Assembly: GCA_902791085.1 (NCBI GenBank)
Contig: CADAUN010000020.1
Span: 1 to 13,170, forward strand
Length of the DNA: 13,170 bases
DNA from: an uncultured Erysipelotrichaceae bacterium
GTDB lineage: Bacteria > Bacillota_I > Bacilli_A > RFN20 > CAG-826
Direction: 5' to 3'
Notes under the pieces: generated by a model
What the model saw: only the letters and a program-made list of their open reading frames with translations
The model's database searches: none
Told to the model about the DNA's origin: nothing
Part shown: positions 1 to 6,727 of the stretch, one piece after another
Layout of the letters: each line of letters opens with the position of its first letter
How positions within the stretch are numbered: position 1 is the stretch's first letter
Translations under genes and position numbers: made by a program

Positions 1-2
1 AC

Positions 3-149
3 AACTGGAGGCCCCAGGCCGGGCTGGGGAAGATGGCGCCCGCCGAATTCAGGGAATATCTTTTGGCTAAGCCGATCTGCCTTCCCGTCCCCGTCGCCGT
101 GGCGAGAGAAAACGGGAACCCCTCGCTCGGGGTTCCCGTTTCTCAATGA
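3..149 (+). CDS. IS3-family transposase OrfB, C-terminal fragment (cut by window edge)
   Basis: The open frame from base 3 to the TGA at 147-149 encodes the last 48 residues of a protein. It contains NWRPQAGLGKMAPAEFREYL, which fits the motif near the C-terminus of IS3 OrfB integrases (Y-N-x-x-R-P-Q-x-x-L-G-x-M-x-P-x-E-F/Y-R), just after the catalytic DDE domain. A tail of about 28 residues follows; its last part is encoded by the inverted repeat at 109-141, so coding and hairpin share the same bases. The upstream part lies outside the window, so it is unknown whether the gene is intact. The motif match is good; the exact IS3 subgroup is inferred. Confidence 0.65.
   Translation, partial: NWRPQAGLGKMAPAEFREYLLAKPICLPVPVAVARENGNPSLGVPVSQ
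106..144. terminator. Strong hairpin at the end of the IS3 element
   Basis: A perfect 13 bp stem (110-122 with 129-141) encloses a 6-base loop, and three more pairs form if base 109 bulges. The core is ACGGGAACCCC/GGGGTTCCCGT, with A's before and T's after, so it could stop transcription from either side. It overlaps the last codons of OrfB. It is the only strong hairpin downstream of the convergent bile salt hydrolase gene and could end that transcript too. The T-tract is short (TTT then CTC), so termination strength is uncertain. Confidence 0.5.
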
Positions 150-224
150 TCAGCGCCTTTTTTAAATGTGTCCTTGACATGGGGTCCACATTACTTGTTC
201 GCGGCCCTTTTCTCTATATCCATA

Positions 225-1205
225 TTAATTGATGTAACAAATTTGCTGTTTTTCTAGCAGAGGATAAGAGACAAGCGTTTTTTCTTCTATTGATTCATGA
301 CGAAGTGCCACGGCATTAATTCGACTGTTGTCATAAGTGCGATAGTAATAAATTCCTTCTTCCATATTGCAACATGAAGAATAGATGGTGATTTCGTAAC
401 GTTGATTTCCCAAATCGCAACAGCCACGCGGTTGTTCGACAGATGCCAAAATATGGAAAAATTGGCTGACAGAAGACATTTCGTCTTCTTCGCATAGCGA
501 ATTGTTTCTTACAAAAGCGGCTTTAACAAAACGAGAAGGAGAAGAAAGATCGCCAGGAAGACCCATCGCCCCCATGCCCCGGCTATAGGAAGGCAATGGC
601 AAATGAGGAGCAAAAGTAGCGGGAGCATCCTTTGGCGATAAGTGTCGATAGTCCACTAAACGGTGAAGTTGTTCATCAAATGTTGGATTGTTCGTCATGA
701 CTCCAACGGGATTGTCGTAGACTCGGATGCCGTCTTTGGTGGCTTCTATCACCACGCATTCTTTTTGATCCGCCATCATCCAGTGAAGCGGAGAATTAGG
801 CAGTGAAGGAGAAAAAGGGAGGTCAACTAAGCGAAGATGAGAAAAAAGAAGACGCGCCTCCTTGACGGTTCGGTATTTCCCAAGGCAATAGGGAATGAAT
901 TCATAAGGAGCAAGAAGAATGAAGCCATCTTCTTCTCTGGCTGGACCATAAAAGGCATTGTCAGGAAAATTTAATCCGGCCATGGAAAGACCGTATTCAT
1001 TCGTGGCATCGTAATATAAAGGATAATTATCTTGTACAAAAGCCATCCCAATCATAGCGTAATGGGAAAGAAGCGGCTTCTCTTTGCGTAACAAAAAAGG
1101 ATAATTTCTTGGCGTGATGGTCACGCTTTCGCGATAGGAATAATCTAAATCCAAATTACGACCAAAATAATGATGCTTAGAAGCAAACGTAACACAAGTG
1201 CACAT
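225..1205 (-). CDS. Choloylglycine hydrolase family protein (probable bile salt hydrolase)
   Basis: Probable Ntn-hydrolase that cleaves the glycine or taurine amide of conjugated bile salts in the cytoplasm; 326 aa, the usual family length. After removal of Met1, Cys2 becomes the N-terminal nucleophile. The other family active-site residues are in place: Arg16 and Asp19 in FGRNLDLDY, Asn79 in AGLNFP, Asn172 in TNNPTFD, and Arg225 in GLPGDLSSPSRF. NSPLHWMMAD (137-146) and the GIYYYRTYDNSRINA region (284-298) are also typical. There is no signal peptide. An AAAGGAG site lies 8 bases before the ATG. It is transcribed as a single gene, downstream of the rpsD terminator and facing an IS3 end. The related penicillin V acylases cannot be fully excluded, but the overall pattern resembles clostridial and lactobacillus bile salt hydrolases. 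Confidence 0.93.
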   Translation of the reverse strand: MCTCVTFASKHHYFGRNLDLDYSYRESVTITPRNYPFLLRKEKPLLSHYAMIGMAFVQDNYPLYYDATNEYGLSMAGLNFPDNAFYGPAREEDGFILLAPYEFIPYCLGKYRTVKEARLLFSHLRLVDLPFSPSLPNSPLHWMMADQKECVVIEATKDGIRVYDNPVGVMTNNPTFDEQLHRLVDYRHLSPKDAPATFAPHLPLPSYSRGMGAMGLPGDLSSPSRFVKAAFVRNNSLCEEDEMSSVSQFFHILASVEQPRGCCDLGNQRYEITIYSSCCNMEEGIYYYRTYDNSRINAVALRHESIEEKTLVSYPLLEKQQICYIN

Positions 1206-1228
1206 GGTTTGTTCTCCTTTGTCACATT

Positions 1229-1237
1229 AGCATAACA
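1229..1237 (-). promoter_or_regulatory. Possible extended -10 promoter of the bile salt hydrolase gene
   Basis: On the minus strand TGTTATGCT reads as an extended -10 element (TG, one base, then TATGCT, 4 of 6 to consensus). It lies between the rpsD terminator and the ribosome binding site. The -35 is poor (TTCTTA at 18 bp). Because rpsD is followed by a terminator, the hydrolase needs its own promoter, and this is the best candidate in the 50 bp available. Confidence 0.4.
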
Positions 1238-1255
1238 CGAAAAACAAATCGATAA

Positions 1256-1288
1256 GAAAAAAGTGGACCAGTTCAAACCGATCCACTT
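1256..1288 (-). terminator. Rho-independent terminator of rpsD
   Basis: On the minus strand AAGTGGA (1282-1288) and TCCACTT (1261-1267) form a 7 bp stem, with possible further pairing inside the 14-base loop, followed by a run of T's (complement of 1256-1262). It sits 44 bp past the rpsD stop codon and separates rpsD from the bile salt hydrolase gene. Confidence 0.75.
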
Positions 1289-1331
1289 GTTAACTCTGCT
1301 AGAAAGAGTACTTGATTTCTTCCAGGGAAGA

Positions 1332-1937
1332 TTACAATTTGCGGTTGTAGTATTCGATGATTTGGGCTTCGTTGATGTCTTTTGGAAGTTCGTTACGTTC
1401 GGGTAAGCGAGCGAAAGTGCCTTGGAACTTTTCGGCATCAATGGTGAGATAAGCCGGGATTGCCGGTTTGCCTTCAATGGAAGCTTTGACAACAGCCAAC
1501 GGTTCTTTGTCTTTGAAACCAATGACATCACCGACATTGCAAAGATAGGAAGCGATGTCGACTTTTTTGCCATTCACGGTGACATGGCCATGATTGACCA
1601 ATTGACGAGCTTGAGCACGGGTCTTAGCAAAACCCATACGATAGACGAGGTTGTCTAAGCGGCTTTCCAAGATGCGGAAGAAAGCAAGACCGGTGACGGT
1701 TTTATCTTTCTTAGCAATCATGAACAAACGACGGAATTGACGTTCATTCAAGCCATAAAGCTCCTTAAGCTTTTGTTTTTCTAACAACTGAGCACCATAT
1801 TCAGATGGTCTCCGTTTGCGGTCTTGGCCATGTTGACCAGGGCCATAGGCTCTCTTCTTGAGCTCATCGCCCGTTTCGAGAACACTGAAATTGAGGTGGC
1901 GGGATTTCTTCCATTTGGAACCCGTAAATTTAGACAT
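1332..1937 (-). CDS. rpsD: 30S ribosomal protein S4
   Basis: Primary 16S rRNA-binding protein that nucleates assembly of the 30S body; 201 aa, normal for Bacilli. The N-terminal S4 domain starts SKFTGSKWKKSRHLNFS, without the zinc-binding cysteines of the C+ type. The S4 RNA-binding domain runs from about residue 92 (RLDNLVYRMGFAKTRAQARQ, then HGHVTVNGKKVDIASY). The C-terminus ends in the usual ...EYYNRKL. The start chosen is the ATG at 1937, preceded by AAAGGAGA; an ATG 27 bases upstream would add nine residues foreign to the family and put the ribosome binding site inside the gene. It is a single-gene transcript with its own promoter, leader and terminator. S4 in Bacillus subtilis represses its own mRNA through the leader, and the leader here has suitable structure. 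Confidence 0.97.
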   Translation of the reverse strand: MSKFTGSKWKKSRHLNFSVLETGDELKKRAYGPGQHGQDRKRRPSEYGAQLLEKQKLKELYGLNERQFRRLFMIAKKDKTVTGLAFFRILESRLDNLVYRMGFAKTRAQARQLVNHGHVTVNGKKVDIASYLCNVGDVIGFKDKEPLAVVKASIEGKPAIPAYLTIDAEKFQGTFARLPERNELPKDINEAQIIEYYNRKL

Positions 1938-2090
1938 ATTGATGTCTCCTTTCTTTGCGTTCACAAAGTCCAGAGGGCTCTTCTTCTTTTCCGGGTGTCG
2001 TCCTGTGATTTCGGGGCTTCTAGCGAATCCTTACTTTGTGTGAGCGGACGACGTCAGACGAAAAGGTAGCAGCCTGCTAGCGTTCACGCA
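1938..2090 (-). promoter_or_regulatory. rpsD leader, putative S4 autoregulatory RNA
   Basis: The untranslated leader of about 150 nt shows two interleaved complementary pairs in transcript order: A GTCGTCC (2046-2052), B CACAAAGT (2033-2040), A' GGACGAC (1997-2003), B' ACTTTGTG (1962-1969). A with A' and B with B' would give a pseudoknot. B' ends 16 bases before the AAAGGAGA ribosome binding site, and part of it can instead form a local hairpin CTTTG-TGAACG-CAAAG right before that site. This is the layout expected if S4 binding to the fold controls translation. The pairings are seen in the sequence; the S4 role is inferred from B. subtilis rpsD. Short matches of 7-8 bases can arise by chance in a leader of this size. 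Confidence 0.55.
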
Positions 2091-2096
2091 GGTATA

Positions 2097-2125
2097 AATA
2101 TACGTTTTCTTCTTTCTATCGTCAA
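2097..2125 (-). promoter_or_regulatory. rpsD promoter
   Basis: On the minus strand TTGACG (2120-2125), a 17 bp spacer and TATATT (2097-2102) form a near-consensus housekeeping sigma promoter. Transcription would start near 2090 and produce the structured leader. It is divergent from ezrA. Confidence 0.8.
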
Positions 2126-2155
2126 CGAAAAAACGTGCGGATTCCGATTTTCATC

Positions 2156-2186
2156 TTGCCTAGAAAGCGCGCGCACGTGTTATAGT
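2156..2186 (+). promoter_or_regulatory. Possible ezrA operon promoter
   Basis: TATAGT at 2181-2186 is a good -10 match upstream of ezrA; the nearest -35 candidate, TTGCCT at 2156-2161, gives a long 19 bp spacer. The inverted repeat ACGTGCG (2133-2139) / CGCACGT (2172-2178) brackets this promoter and could bind a regulator, but 7 bp over this distance may be chance. Confidence 0.35.
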
Positions 2187-2216
2187 TATGAAGGACCTTG
2201 TACGAAGGTTAGTAAT

Positions 2217-3911
2217 ATGGATATTAAACTCATTGTTCTTCTCATTGTTCTTGCTGTGGTTGCGGTGATAGGCATTGCTTTGCTGGTTTATTTTGTCTTT
2301 ATCAAGCGGGGCGTTTTAAAAAAGAAAGCTTTAAAAGTCATCGGCGATTATGATCACGAACATTCGATTCTTTGGGGAGAAATTGATCACTCGATTTCTC
2401 GCTTAAAAAGCATTGCCGACGTCAACATCCTTTTCATTGATCAATACAACACATGGAAAGGCCGTTTTAATGAAGTTCGCGATGCATCAGATGCGAATGC
2501 CCAATCGCGCGTGAATGCATTAAAAGACGCGATGGAAAACCGTCATTGGAAAGAATTGCGGGTTTCTTTGCCTAACGCGCGTAAGGAAATCGACGACTAT
2601 ATTCAGCAAGTCGATATGTTGCGCGATGGTTTGCAACAGGTATTCCGTCCGGAAGACGAAGCCAATGAGATTGCAGCCCAAACGCGGGAACAATATCGGA
2701 TCGTGAAACAAAAATTCAATGGCAGCGCGGATGATCTGGCCTTGGTTGCCGAAAGCATTGGTTTATTATTCCGCCGTATTGACGCCTTGATCGATCGCGC
2801 TTCTGACGCCCAAAATAAAGCCAATTACACCGATGCGAAAGAACTTTATACCAACCAAATCGGAAAATTGTTAACCGAAACGGGAACCTTGCTAGACGTT
2901 TTGCCTAAAATCTGTTTGGATTTGACCAATGTATTGCCGGATAAAATCTCTTCTTTGCGTCATCGTTATGAGACGTTAACTGCAGAACATTATCCGCTGA
3001 CTCCGATTATCACCCCGCACGACATTGACGCTATGGATGAAGAAGTGGGGGCCCTTTGCACCAAAGTAAAAAGCTTAAATAACACCGGTGTCTCCGCTGC
3101 GATTGAGAATTTTTTCTCACGCATCGATCATACGAACAACGCTTTCGACGAAGAAATGAAATCCAAAGAAATTTATGAAAAAGAAAGCGACTCTGTTTAT
3201 CGGGAACAATATCAATTAAGTCAAGACTATGTTGTGCTCACGAATAACATCAAAACCATTAGCACCTATTATTTGCTAGGATCCGATGAACTAAAGCAAA
3301 TGGAAGACATTCGTAATGCGATTGATGCTTCTGCTGAAGCGCGTACCTTATTTGACAATTATGCTCATAGCAATGTTCCGCAGCTTTATTCGGTATTGGT
3401 GGAGAAAATGCGAGATTTGCAAAAAGCAACTACCTCAGCACGTGCTTCTTATGATGCATTCATGACTTATTTGAAATCCTTAAAAGAGAACACGAATAAG
3501 GCCTACGCCTCGATTCAACGCGATTATCAATTGGTCAAAGAAAAAGAAGAAGCGGTACGTTCTCTTCATGTCGCCTCTTTAAGCGAACGTTATGCGCCAC
3601 GTTTTGACACCGTCCATCAGCAAATCGATGCCTTATGGGATTTGCTGCAAGCAAGACCAATCAACGTTAAAGCGATGATGAATCAATTGCATGACTTAGA
3701 AACGCAAAGCGACGTTCTTTTCCAGGAAGTGGACCAAGTGAAAACATCGTTAGAAAAAGCGGAAGCTGCCATTGTGGCGGCCAATCGTTTCCGCATGTTA
3801 GGATCTGCGGAAGAACAGACGGTTCATCAGGCAGAAGTTTTATTTCAGAATGGTTCTTTCGCCGAAGCAGAGGAAGCGGCAAACCGTGTTATAGCCGCCC
3901 ATAAAGAGTAA
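2217..3911 (+). CDS. ezrA: Septation ring formation regulator EzrA
   Basis: Membrane-anchored regulator of the FtsZ ring, which keeps Z-rings from forming at wrong places and links FtsZ to cell-wall synthesis in low-GC Gram-positives. The product is 564 aa (family about 560-575). One N-terminal membrane segment (about residues 5-29) is followed by a basic KRGVLKKKALK stretch and then helix-rich, charged sequence with heptad-like repeats and no disulphide or enzyme motifs, as expected of the cytoplasmic spectrin-like repeats. Sequence identity within EzrA is low, so the call rests on topology, length and gene order: ezrA next to rpsD, a nifS-like gene and thiI matches Bacillus. A modest GAAGG precedes the ATG by 8 bases. 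It is the first gene of a likely three-gene operon; the next start is only 6 bp past its stop. Confidence 0.87.
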   Translation: MDIKLIVLLIVLAVVAVIGIALLVYFVFIKRGVLKKKALKVIGDYDHEHSILWGEIDHSISRLKSIADVNILFIDQYNTWKGRFNEVRDASDANAQSRVNALKDAMENRHWKELRVSLPNARKEIDDYIQQVDMLRDGLQQVFRPEDEANEIAAQTREQYRIVKQKFNGSADDLALVAESIGLLFRRIDALIDRASDAQNKANYTDAKELYTNQIGKLLTETGTLLDVLPKICLDLTNVLPDKISSLRHRYETLTAEHYPLTPIITPHDIDAMDEEVGALCTKVKSLNNTGVSAAIENFFSRIDHTNNAFDEEMKSKEIYEKESDSVYREQYQLSQDYVVLTNNIKTISTYYLLGSDELKQMEDIRNAIDASAEARTLFDNYAHSNVPQLYSVLVEKMRDLQKATTSARASYDAFMTYLKSLKENTNKAYASIQRDYQLVKEKEEAVRSLHVASLSERYAPRFDTVHQQIDALWDLLQARPINVKAMMNQLHDLETQSDVLFQEVDQVKTSLEKAEAAIVAANRFRMLGSAEEQTVHQAEVLFQNGSFAEAEEAANRVIAAHKE

Positions 3912-3917
3912 TTATCT

Positions 3918-5048
3918 ATGATATTTTTTGATAATGCCTCTACGACTTTACCAGCGCCGGAAGTCTTAAAAGTCTATACCGAAACGGCCCAAAACGATTA
4001 TGGCAATCCTTCGTCGACTCATGCATTTGGGCGCGAAGCGAACCGCCTATTAGAAACGGCACGTCATTCGTTAGCCGAGGATTTCGGCGTAGTCAAAACG
4101 CATCGCGTTGTCTTTTTAAGCGGGGCTACCGAAGCCAATAATTTTTTCTTACGTGGCGTGGCGATGCGTTACCAAAATCGTGGCAAACGGATTCTTACTT
4201 CAAACGTGGAGCATCCGAGCGTTCGTAACGTCTGCCAGGAATTAGAAAAAGAAGGCTTTGAAGTCGTTTATCTCCCAGTGAACGCCAAAGGTTACGTAGA
4301 ACCAAAAACCTTAATAGAAGCGATGGATTCCAAGACGATTCTTGTTTCGATCATGGCCGTTAATAATGAGACCGGGGCAATTAGTCCGATTGGAGAAATG
4401 GCAAAGATTGTGCATCGTTACCCAAAGGCCTATTTCCATGTTGATGCCACCCAAGCCGTCGGAAAAGAGAACATGCCCTGGCAAGACATCGACGCGTTTA
4501 GTTTCTCGGGTCATAAGATTCATGGCTTAAAAGGAACGGGTGCGTTGCTTCTTCGTTCTTCGGTTATGCCTTCGCCCCTTCATATCGGTGGCGGACAAGA
4601 AGGCGGACTTCGTTCAGGAACGGTCGATGTGCCAGGCGCCGTCTCCTTAGCGCTCGCGGTCCATATCGCGCATACAAAGCGGCAAGAAAACTATGCCCAC
4701 GTGAAAGCCATCCATGATGAACTTTGGAACTATCTTTCTCAAAATCCCGAAGTCCGCTTGAACTCACCGTTAGAAGGGTCGCCTTATATCTTGAATTTCT
4801 CCTTGCTTCATAAGAAAGCATCCGTCGTTGTGGAAGCATTGTCTCATGACGGCATCTATGTTTCTAGCGTCTCTGCCTGTTCTTCGAAAGGAGAACCCAT
4901 CTCTTATGTCTTAGAAGCCATGGGCAAAAGCGAAGGCGATGCGAGAAACTCCATTCGTCTTTCGTTTGACTCTTCTTCCACGTTAGCAGAAGTCAAAACA
5001 TTCGAACAAACATTCCAAAGCATTTTAGAAAGGACCGTAAATCGATGA
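3918..5048 (+). CDS. Cysteine desulfurase, NifS/IscS-like, paired with ThiI
   Basis: PLP enzyme that takes sulfur from L-cysteine to form alanine and an enzyme persulfide; 376 aa. Visible landmarks are FDNASTTLP and YGNPSSTH (N-terminus), SGATEANN (68-75), His99 in NVEHPSV, Asp176 in HVDATQA, Lys200 in SGHKIHGLKG (Schiff-base lysine), GGGQEGGLRSGT (224-235) and the catalytic Cys321 in VSACSSKG. The loop around the cysteine belongs to the group I (IscS/NifS) type rather than SufS. It overlaps thiI by 4 bp (ATGA), so translation is probably coupled and ThiI is the likely sulfur acceptor; no iscU or suf gene is adjacent. The ribosome binding site (AAAGAG) is weak, which also suggests coupling to ezrA. 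Bacilli call this gene nifZ or iscS-like; I leave the symbol empty. Confidence 0.92.
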   Translation: MIFFDNASTTLPAPEVLKVYTETAQNDYGNPSSTHAFGREANRLLETARHSLAEDFGVVKTHRVVFLSGATEANNFFLRGVAMRYQNRGKRILTSNVEHPSVRNVCQELEKEGFEVVYLPVNAKGYVEPKTLIEAMDSKTILVSIMAVNNETGAISPIGEMAKIVHRYPKAYFHVDATQAVGKENMPWQDIDAFSFSGHKIHGLKGTGALLLRSSVMPSPLHIGGGQEGGLRSGTVDVPGAVSLALAVHIAHTKRQENYAHVKAIHDELWNYLSQNPEVRLNSPLEGSPYILNFSLLHKKASVVVEALSHDGIYVSSVSACSSKGEPISYVLEAMGKSEGDARNSIRLSFDSSSTLAEVKTFEQTFQSILERTVNR

Positions 5049-6265
5049 AGTGCGATACGTTGATGATCCATTATGGCGAGCTCTCCACCAAAGGGGAGAA
5101 CAAACGCGCCTTTATCCGTGAATTAGCCAAAAACATTCGTCATGCCTTAAAAGATTTTCCTACGTTAGAAATCACTTATGACCGTGACCATACCTACGTT
5201 AAACTTCATGATGAACCGGTAGAAGAAGTGCTGCCGCGGTTACAAGGCGTCAGCGGCATTCAACGCATTTCCCTGGTCTATCAAAGCCCGAAAGATTGGG
5301 ACATCCTAAAAGAAAATGCCTTGTCGTTACTGCAACAAGAAAAAGGCAAAACTTTTAAAGTCCGTGCCAAAAGAGCGGATAAGTCTTATCCCATCCATTC
5401 GATGGAGATGATGCAAAAACTAGGCGAGTATCTTTTAGAGCATGGCAACTTTATCGTTGATGTCCATCAACCGGACGTCGTGTTAAACGTGGAAATCCGG
5501 CAAGATGCGGCTTATTTGTATGCGCATTCCTATCCAGGCGCTGGCGGTTATCCGTTAGGAATGAATGGCAAGGCCATGATGATGTTAAGCGGCGGCATCG
5601 ATTCTCCGGTGGCTGCCTATCTTTTGTTACGTCGTGGCATTCGCATCGAAGCGCTCCATTTTGCTGCCCCGCCCTATACGAGTGACGCTGTCTTAGACAA
5701 GCTCAAAGACATCTTAACTCAATTAAATGTCTATCAAAGCGATATCCGTTTGAATATCGTCCCTTTCACAAAATTGCAGCTTGCCATCTATCAAAACATC
5801 GATGAACCTTATTGCATCACCATCATGCGCCGCATGATGTACCGCATTGCGGACCGGGTGGCAAAATCTCATCATTGCCTTGCCTTGGCGAGTGGAGAAT
5901 CTGTGGGACAAGTCGCTTCTCAAACGTTGGATTCCATGATTGCCATCAATGCCGTAACAAATTATCCAGTCTTGCGTCCTTTGGCGGTTTCGGACAAAGT
6001 CGAAACCATCGAATTGGCAAAGAAAATTGGTACTTACGATATTTCGATTCGCCCTTATGTGGATTGTTGCACGATTTTTAAGCCGAAAAAGCCAAAGACC
6101 AAGCCAAAGATTGAGGATTGCGAACGTTACGAAAGCCGTTTTGATTATGAATCTTTGATTGATGAATGTGCGAAGAACATCTCTGTTATCGTGATGGAAG
6201 ACGGCGTGGCTACTCAATATGATCACGATGATTGGATTGAGCGGAATCAGGAAGCGAAGAAATAA
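5045..6265 (+). CDS. thiI: tRNA 4-thiouridine synthase ThiI
   Basis: Adenylates U8 of tRNA and inserts sulfur from the upstream desulfurase to give 4-thiouridine; in many bacteria it also supplies sulfur for the thiamine thiazole. Length 406 aa. Residues 1-60 form the ferredoxin-like domain (MIHYGELSTKGENKRAF), about 60-165 the THUMP domain that binds the tRNA acceptor end, and about 175-390 the PP-loop ATPase with SGGIDSP at 182-188. LASGESVGQVASQT and NYPVLRPL follow as in the family. It ends without the rhodanese domain found in enterobacterial ThiI, the form usual in Bacillota, where the desulfurase acts more directly. AAAGGA lies 11 bases before the ATG inside the end of the desulfurase gene. 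No thiamine genes are in the window, so tRNA thiolation is the safer role. Confidence 0.96.
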   Translation: MKCDTLMIHYGELSTKGENKRAFIRELAKNIRHALKDFPTLEITYDRDHTYVKLHDEPVEEVLPRLQGVSGIQRISLVYQSPKDWDILKENALSLLQQEKGKTFKVRAKRADKSYPIHSMEMMQKLGEYLLEHGNFIVDVHQPDVVLNVEIRQDAAYLYAHSYPGAGGYPLGMNGKAMMMLSGGIDSPVAAYLLLRRGIRIEALHFAAPPYTSDAVLDKLKDILTQLNVYQSDIRLNIVPFTKLQLAIYQNIDEPYCITIMRRMMYRIADRVAKSHHCLALASGESVGQVASQTLDSMIAINAVTNYPVLRPLAVSDKVETIELAKKIGTYDISIRPYVDCCTIFKPKKPKTKPKIEDCERYESRFDYESLIDECAKNISVIVMEDGVATQYDHDDWIERNQEAKK

Positions 6266-6489
6266 GAAAAGAATGTGCGAAGGAGGCCCAAAAGTCTCAA
6301 CCAACCGAGGGCCTATTCATATATGAAGTTCACCGACGAATTCAAATTGGAATTCGTTGGAAAGTACAAAAGAAGGCAAATGAATAGATAATTCGGGCAG
6401 GTCTCCCAAAAGGTTTTCTACAATTGTTTGCGATGCTGTAAATAACATAGGCCATATTTTTGGTGGTTTTAATCGATTTAAAAAGACAA
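6266..6489. other. Spacer after thiI: no intact gene
   Basis: This AT-rich stretch follows thiI. AGGCCC (6284-6289) and GGGCCT (6309-6314) could form a 6 bp hairpin past the thiI stop, but no T-run follows, so it is at best a weak terminator. A possible IS3 OrfA start remnant with its own hairpin lies at 6323-6391 (listed separately). From 6392 to 6489 I see no coding pattern or clear structure. Confidence 0.5.
6323..6391 (+). pseudogene. Possible remnant of an IS3-type OrfA N-terminus
   Basis: A 22-codon reading frame starts MKFTDEFKLEFVGKYK and stops at TAA 6389-6391. This resembles the first residues of IS3-family OrfA helix-turn-helix proteins (usually M-x-K-Y/F-T/S-x-E-F-K-L-x-V-V-x-x-Y). 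No continuation of the helix-turn-helix is readable in any frame downstream, and no clear terminal repeat is upstream, so at most a decayed stub remains. The same bases contain the 11 bp hairpin CCGACGAATTC/GAATTCGTTGG (6333-6343 with 6350-6360, one G-T pair). A chance resemblance in such a short peptide is possible. Confidence 0.4.
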
Positions 6490-6518
6490 TTGCAAGATAA
6501 AATATATCTAAGTATATT
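6490..6518 (+). promoter_or_regulatory. Probable promoter of the ABC exporter operon
   Basis: TTGCAA (6490-6495), a 17 bp spacer and TATATT (6513-6518) give a good housekeeping sigma promoter in the otherwise gene-poor spacer. The transcript would begin near 6525, about 200 nt before the ATPase start, leaving a long leader that includes a four-residue ORF with an AGGA site (ATG at 6538) and a doubtful 49-codon ORF (6564-6713). Confidence 0.6.
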
Positions 6519-6563
6519 AGAATTATAGGAACGACATATGAGAAAAAACTAACGGAAAATGTT

Positions 6564-6713
6564 ATGTCTAGTTGTAATGAAGTAATGGGTAAAGTCGCCT
6601 TTTCTTATGATTTAATTTACATAGGTCTGCCGTCTTATGTAGAAACAACTATCCCTAATTGTCGCTACTACAAAAACCCTCTGTGTCTCACCGCTTCCAG
6701 ACCAGATAGGTGA
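6564..6713 (+). CDS. Doubtful small ORF, 49 aa, before the ABC exporter
   Basis: ATG at 6564 opens 49 codons ending at TGA 6711-6713, 14 bp before the chosen ATPase start. The product (MSSCNEVMGKVAFS... ending CLTASRPDR) has three cysteines and no membrane segment or known motif. In its favour: it lies between a good promoter and an exporter operon, and its stop overlaps AGGTGATAG, the only ribosome-binding-like sequence for the ATPase gene, so coupling is possible. Against: no good ribosome binding site precedes it, its codon use is unlike the neighbours, and a random ORF of this length is unremarkable. It might be a leader peptide, a transported peptide, or nothing. Confidence 0.2.
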   Translation: MSSCNEVMGKVAFSYDLIYIGLPSYVETTIPNCRYYKNPLCLTASRPDR

Positions 6714-6727
6714 TAGTTTTATTTGCC

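Larger units (their letters stand above)
1..190 (+). mobile_element. 3' end of an IS3-family insertion sequence
   Basis: The left edge holds the last part of an IS3-like element: the C-terminus of OrfB (3-149), a strong hairpin at 109-141, and a right end closing at 190 with the TG...CA-type terminus usual in the family. Read inward from 190 on the minus strand the end begins TGTGGACCCCATGTCAAGGA, typical in form of an IS150-group terminal repeat. The DNA is more GC-rich than the genes beside it. The left end lies outside the window, so neither the matching inverted repeat nor the 3-4 bp target duplication can be checked. The element ends 34 bp from the stop codon of the convergent bile salt hydrolase gene. 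Confidence 0.7.

Noticed and set aside
1938..1964. Upstream ATG at 1964 as rpsD start
   Set aside because: It would add nine residues not found in S4 and place the AAAGGAGA ribosome binding site inside the gene; the ATG at 1937 fits the family exactly.
2133..2178. Inverted repeat ACGTGCG/CGCACGT upstream of ezrA as an operator
   Set aside because: Only 7 bp over 46 bases with no known regulator pattern; kept only as a note with the ezrA promoter.
4564..4839. Minus-strand open frame inside the desulfurase gene
   Set aside because: Shadow of the coding frame; arginine-rich with no family features.
5723..6304. Minus-strand open frame of 193 codons across thiI
   Set aside because: It lies wholly over thiI, whose frame has strong family motifs; the product shows no recognisable domain.
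6710..6727. GTG at 6710 as ATPase start
   Set aside because: No ribosome binding site precedes it and the extra residues are outside the normal ABC ATPase start.
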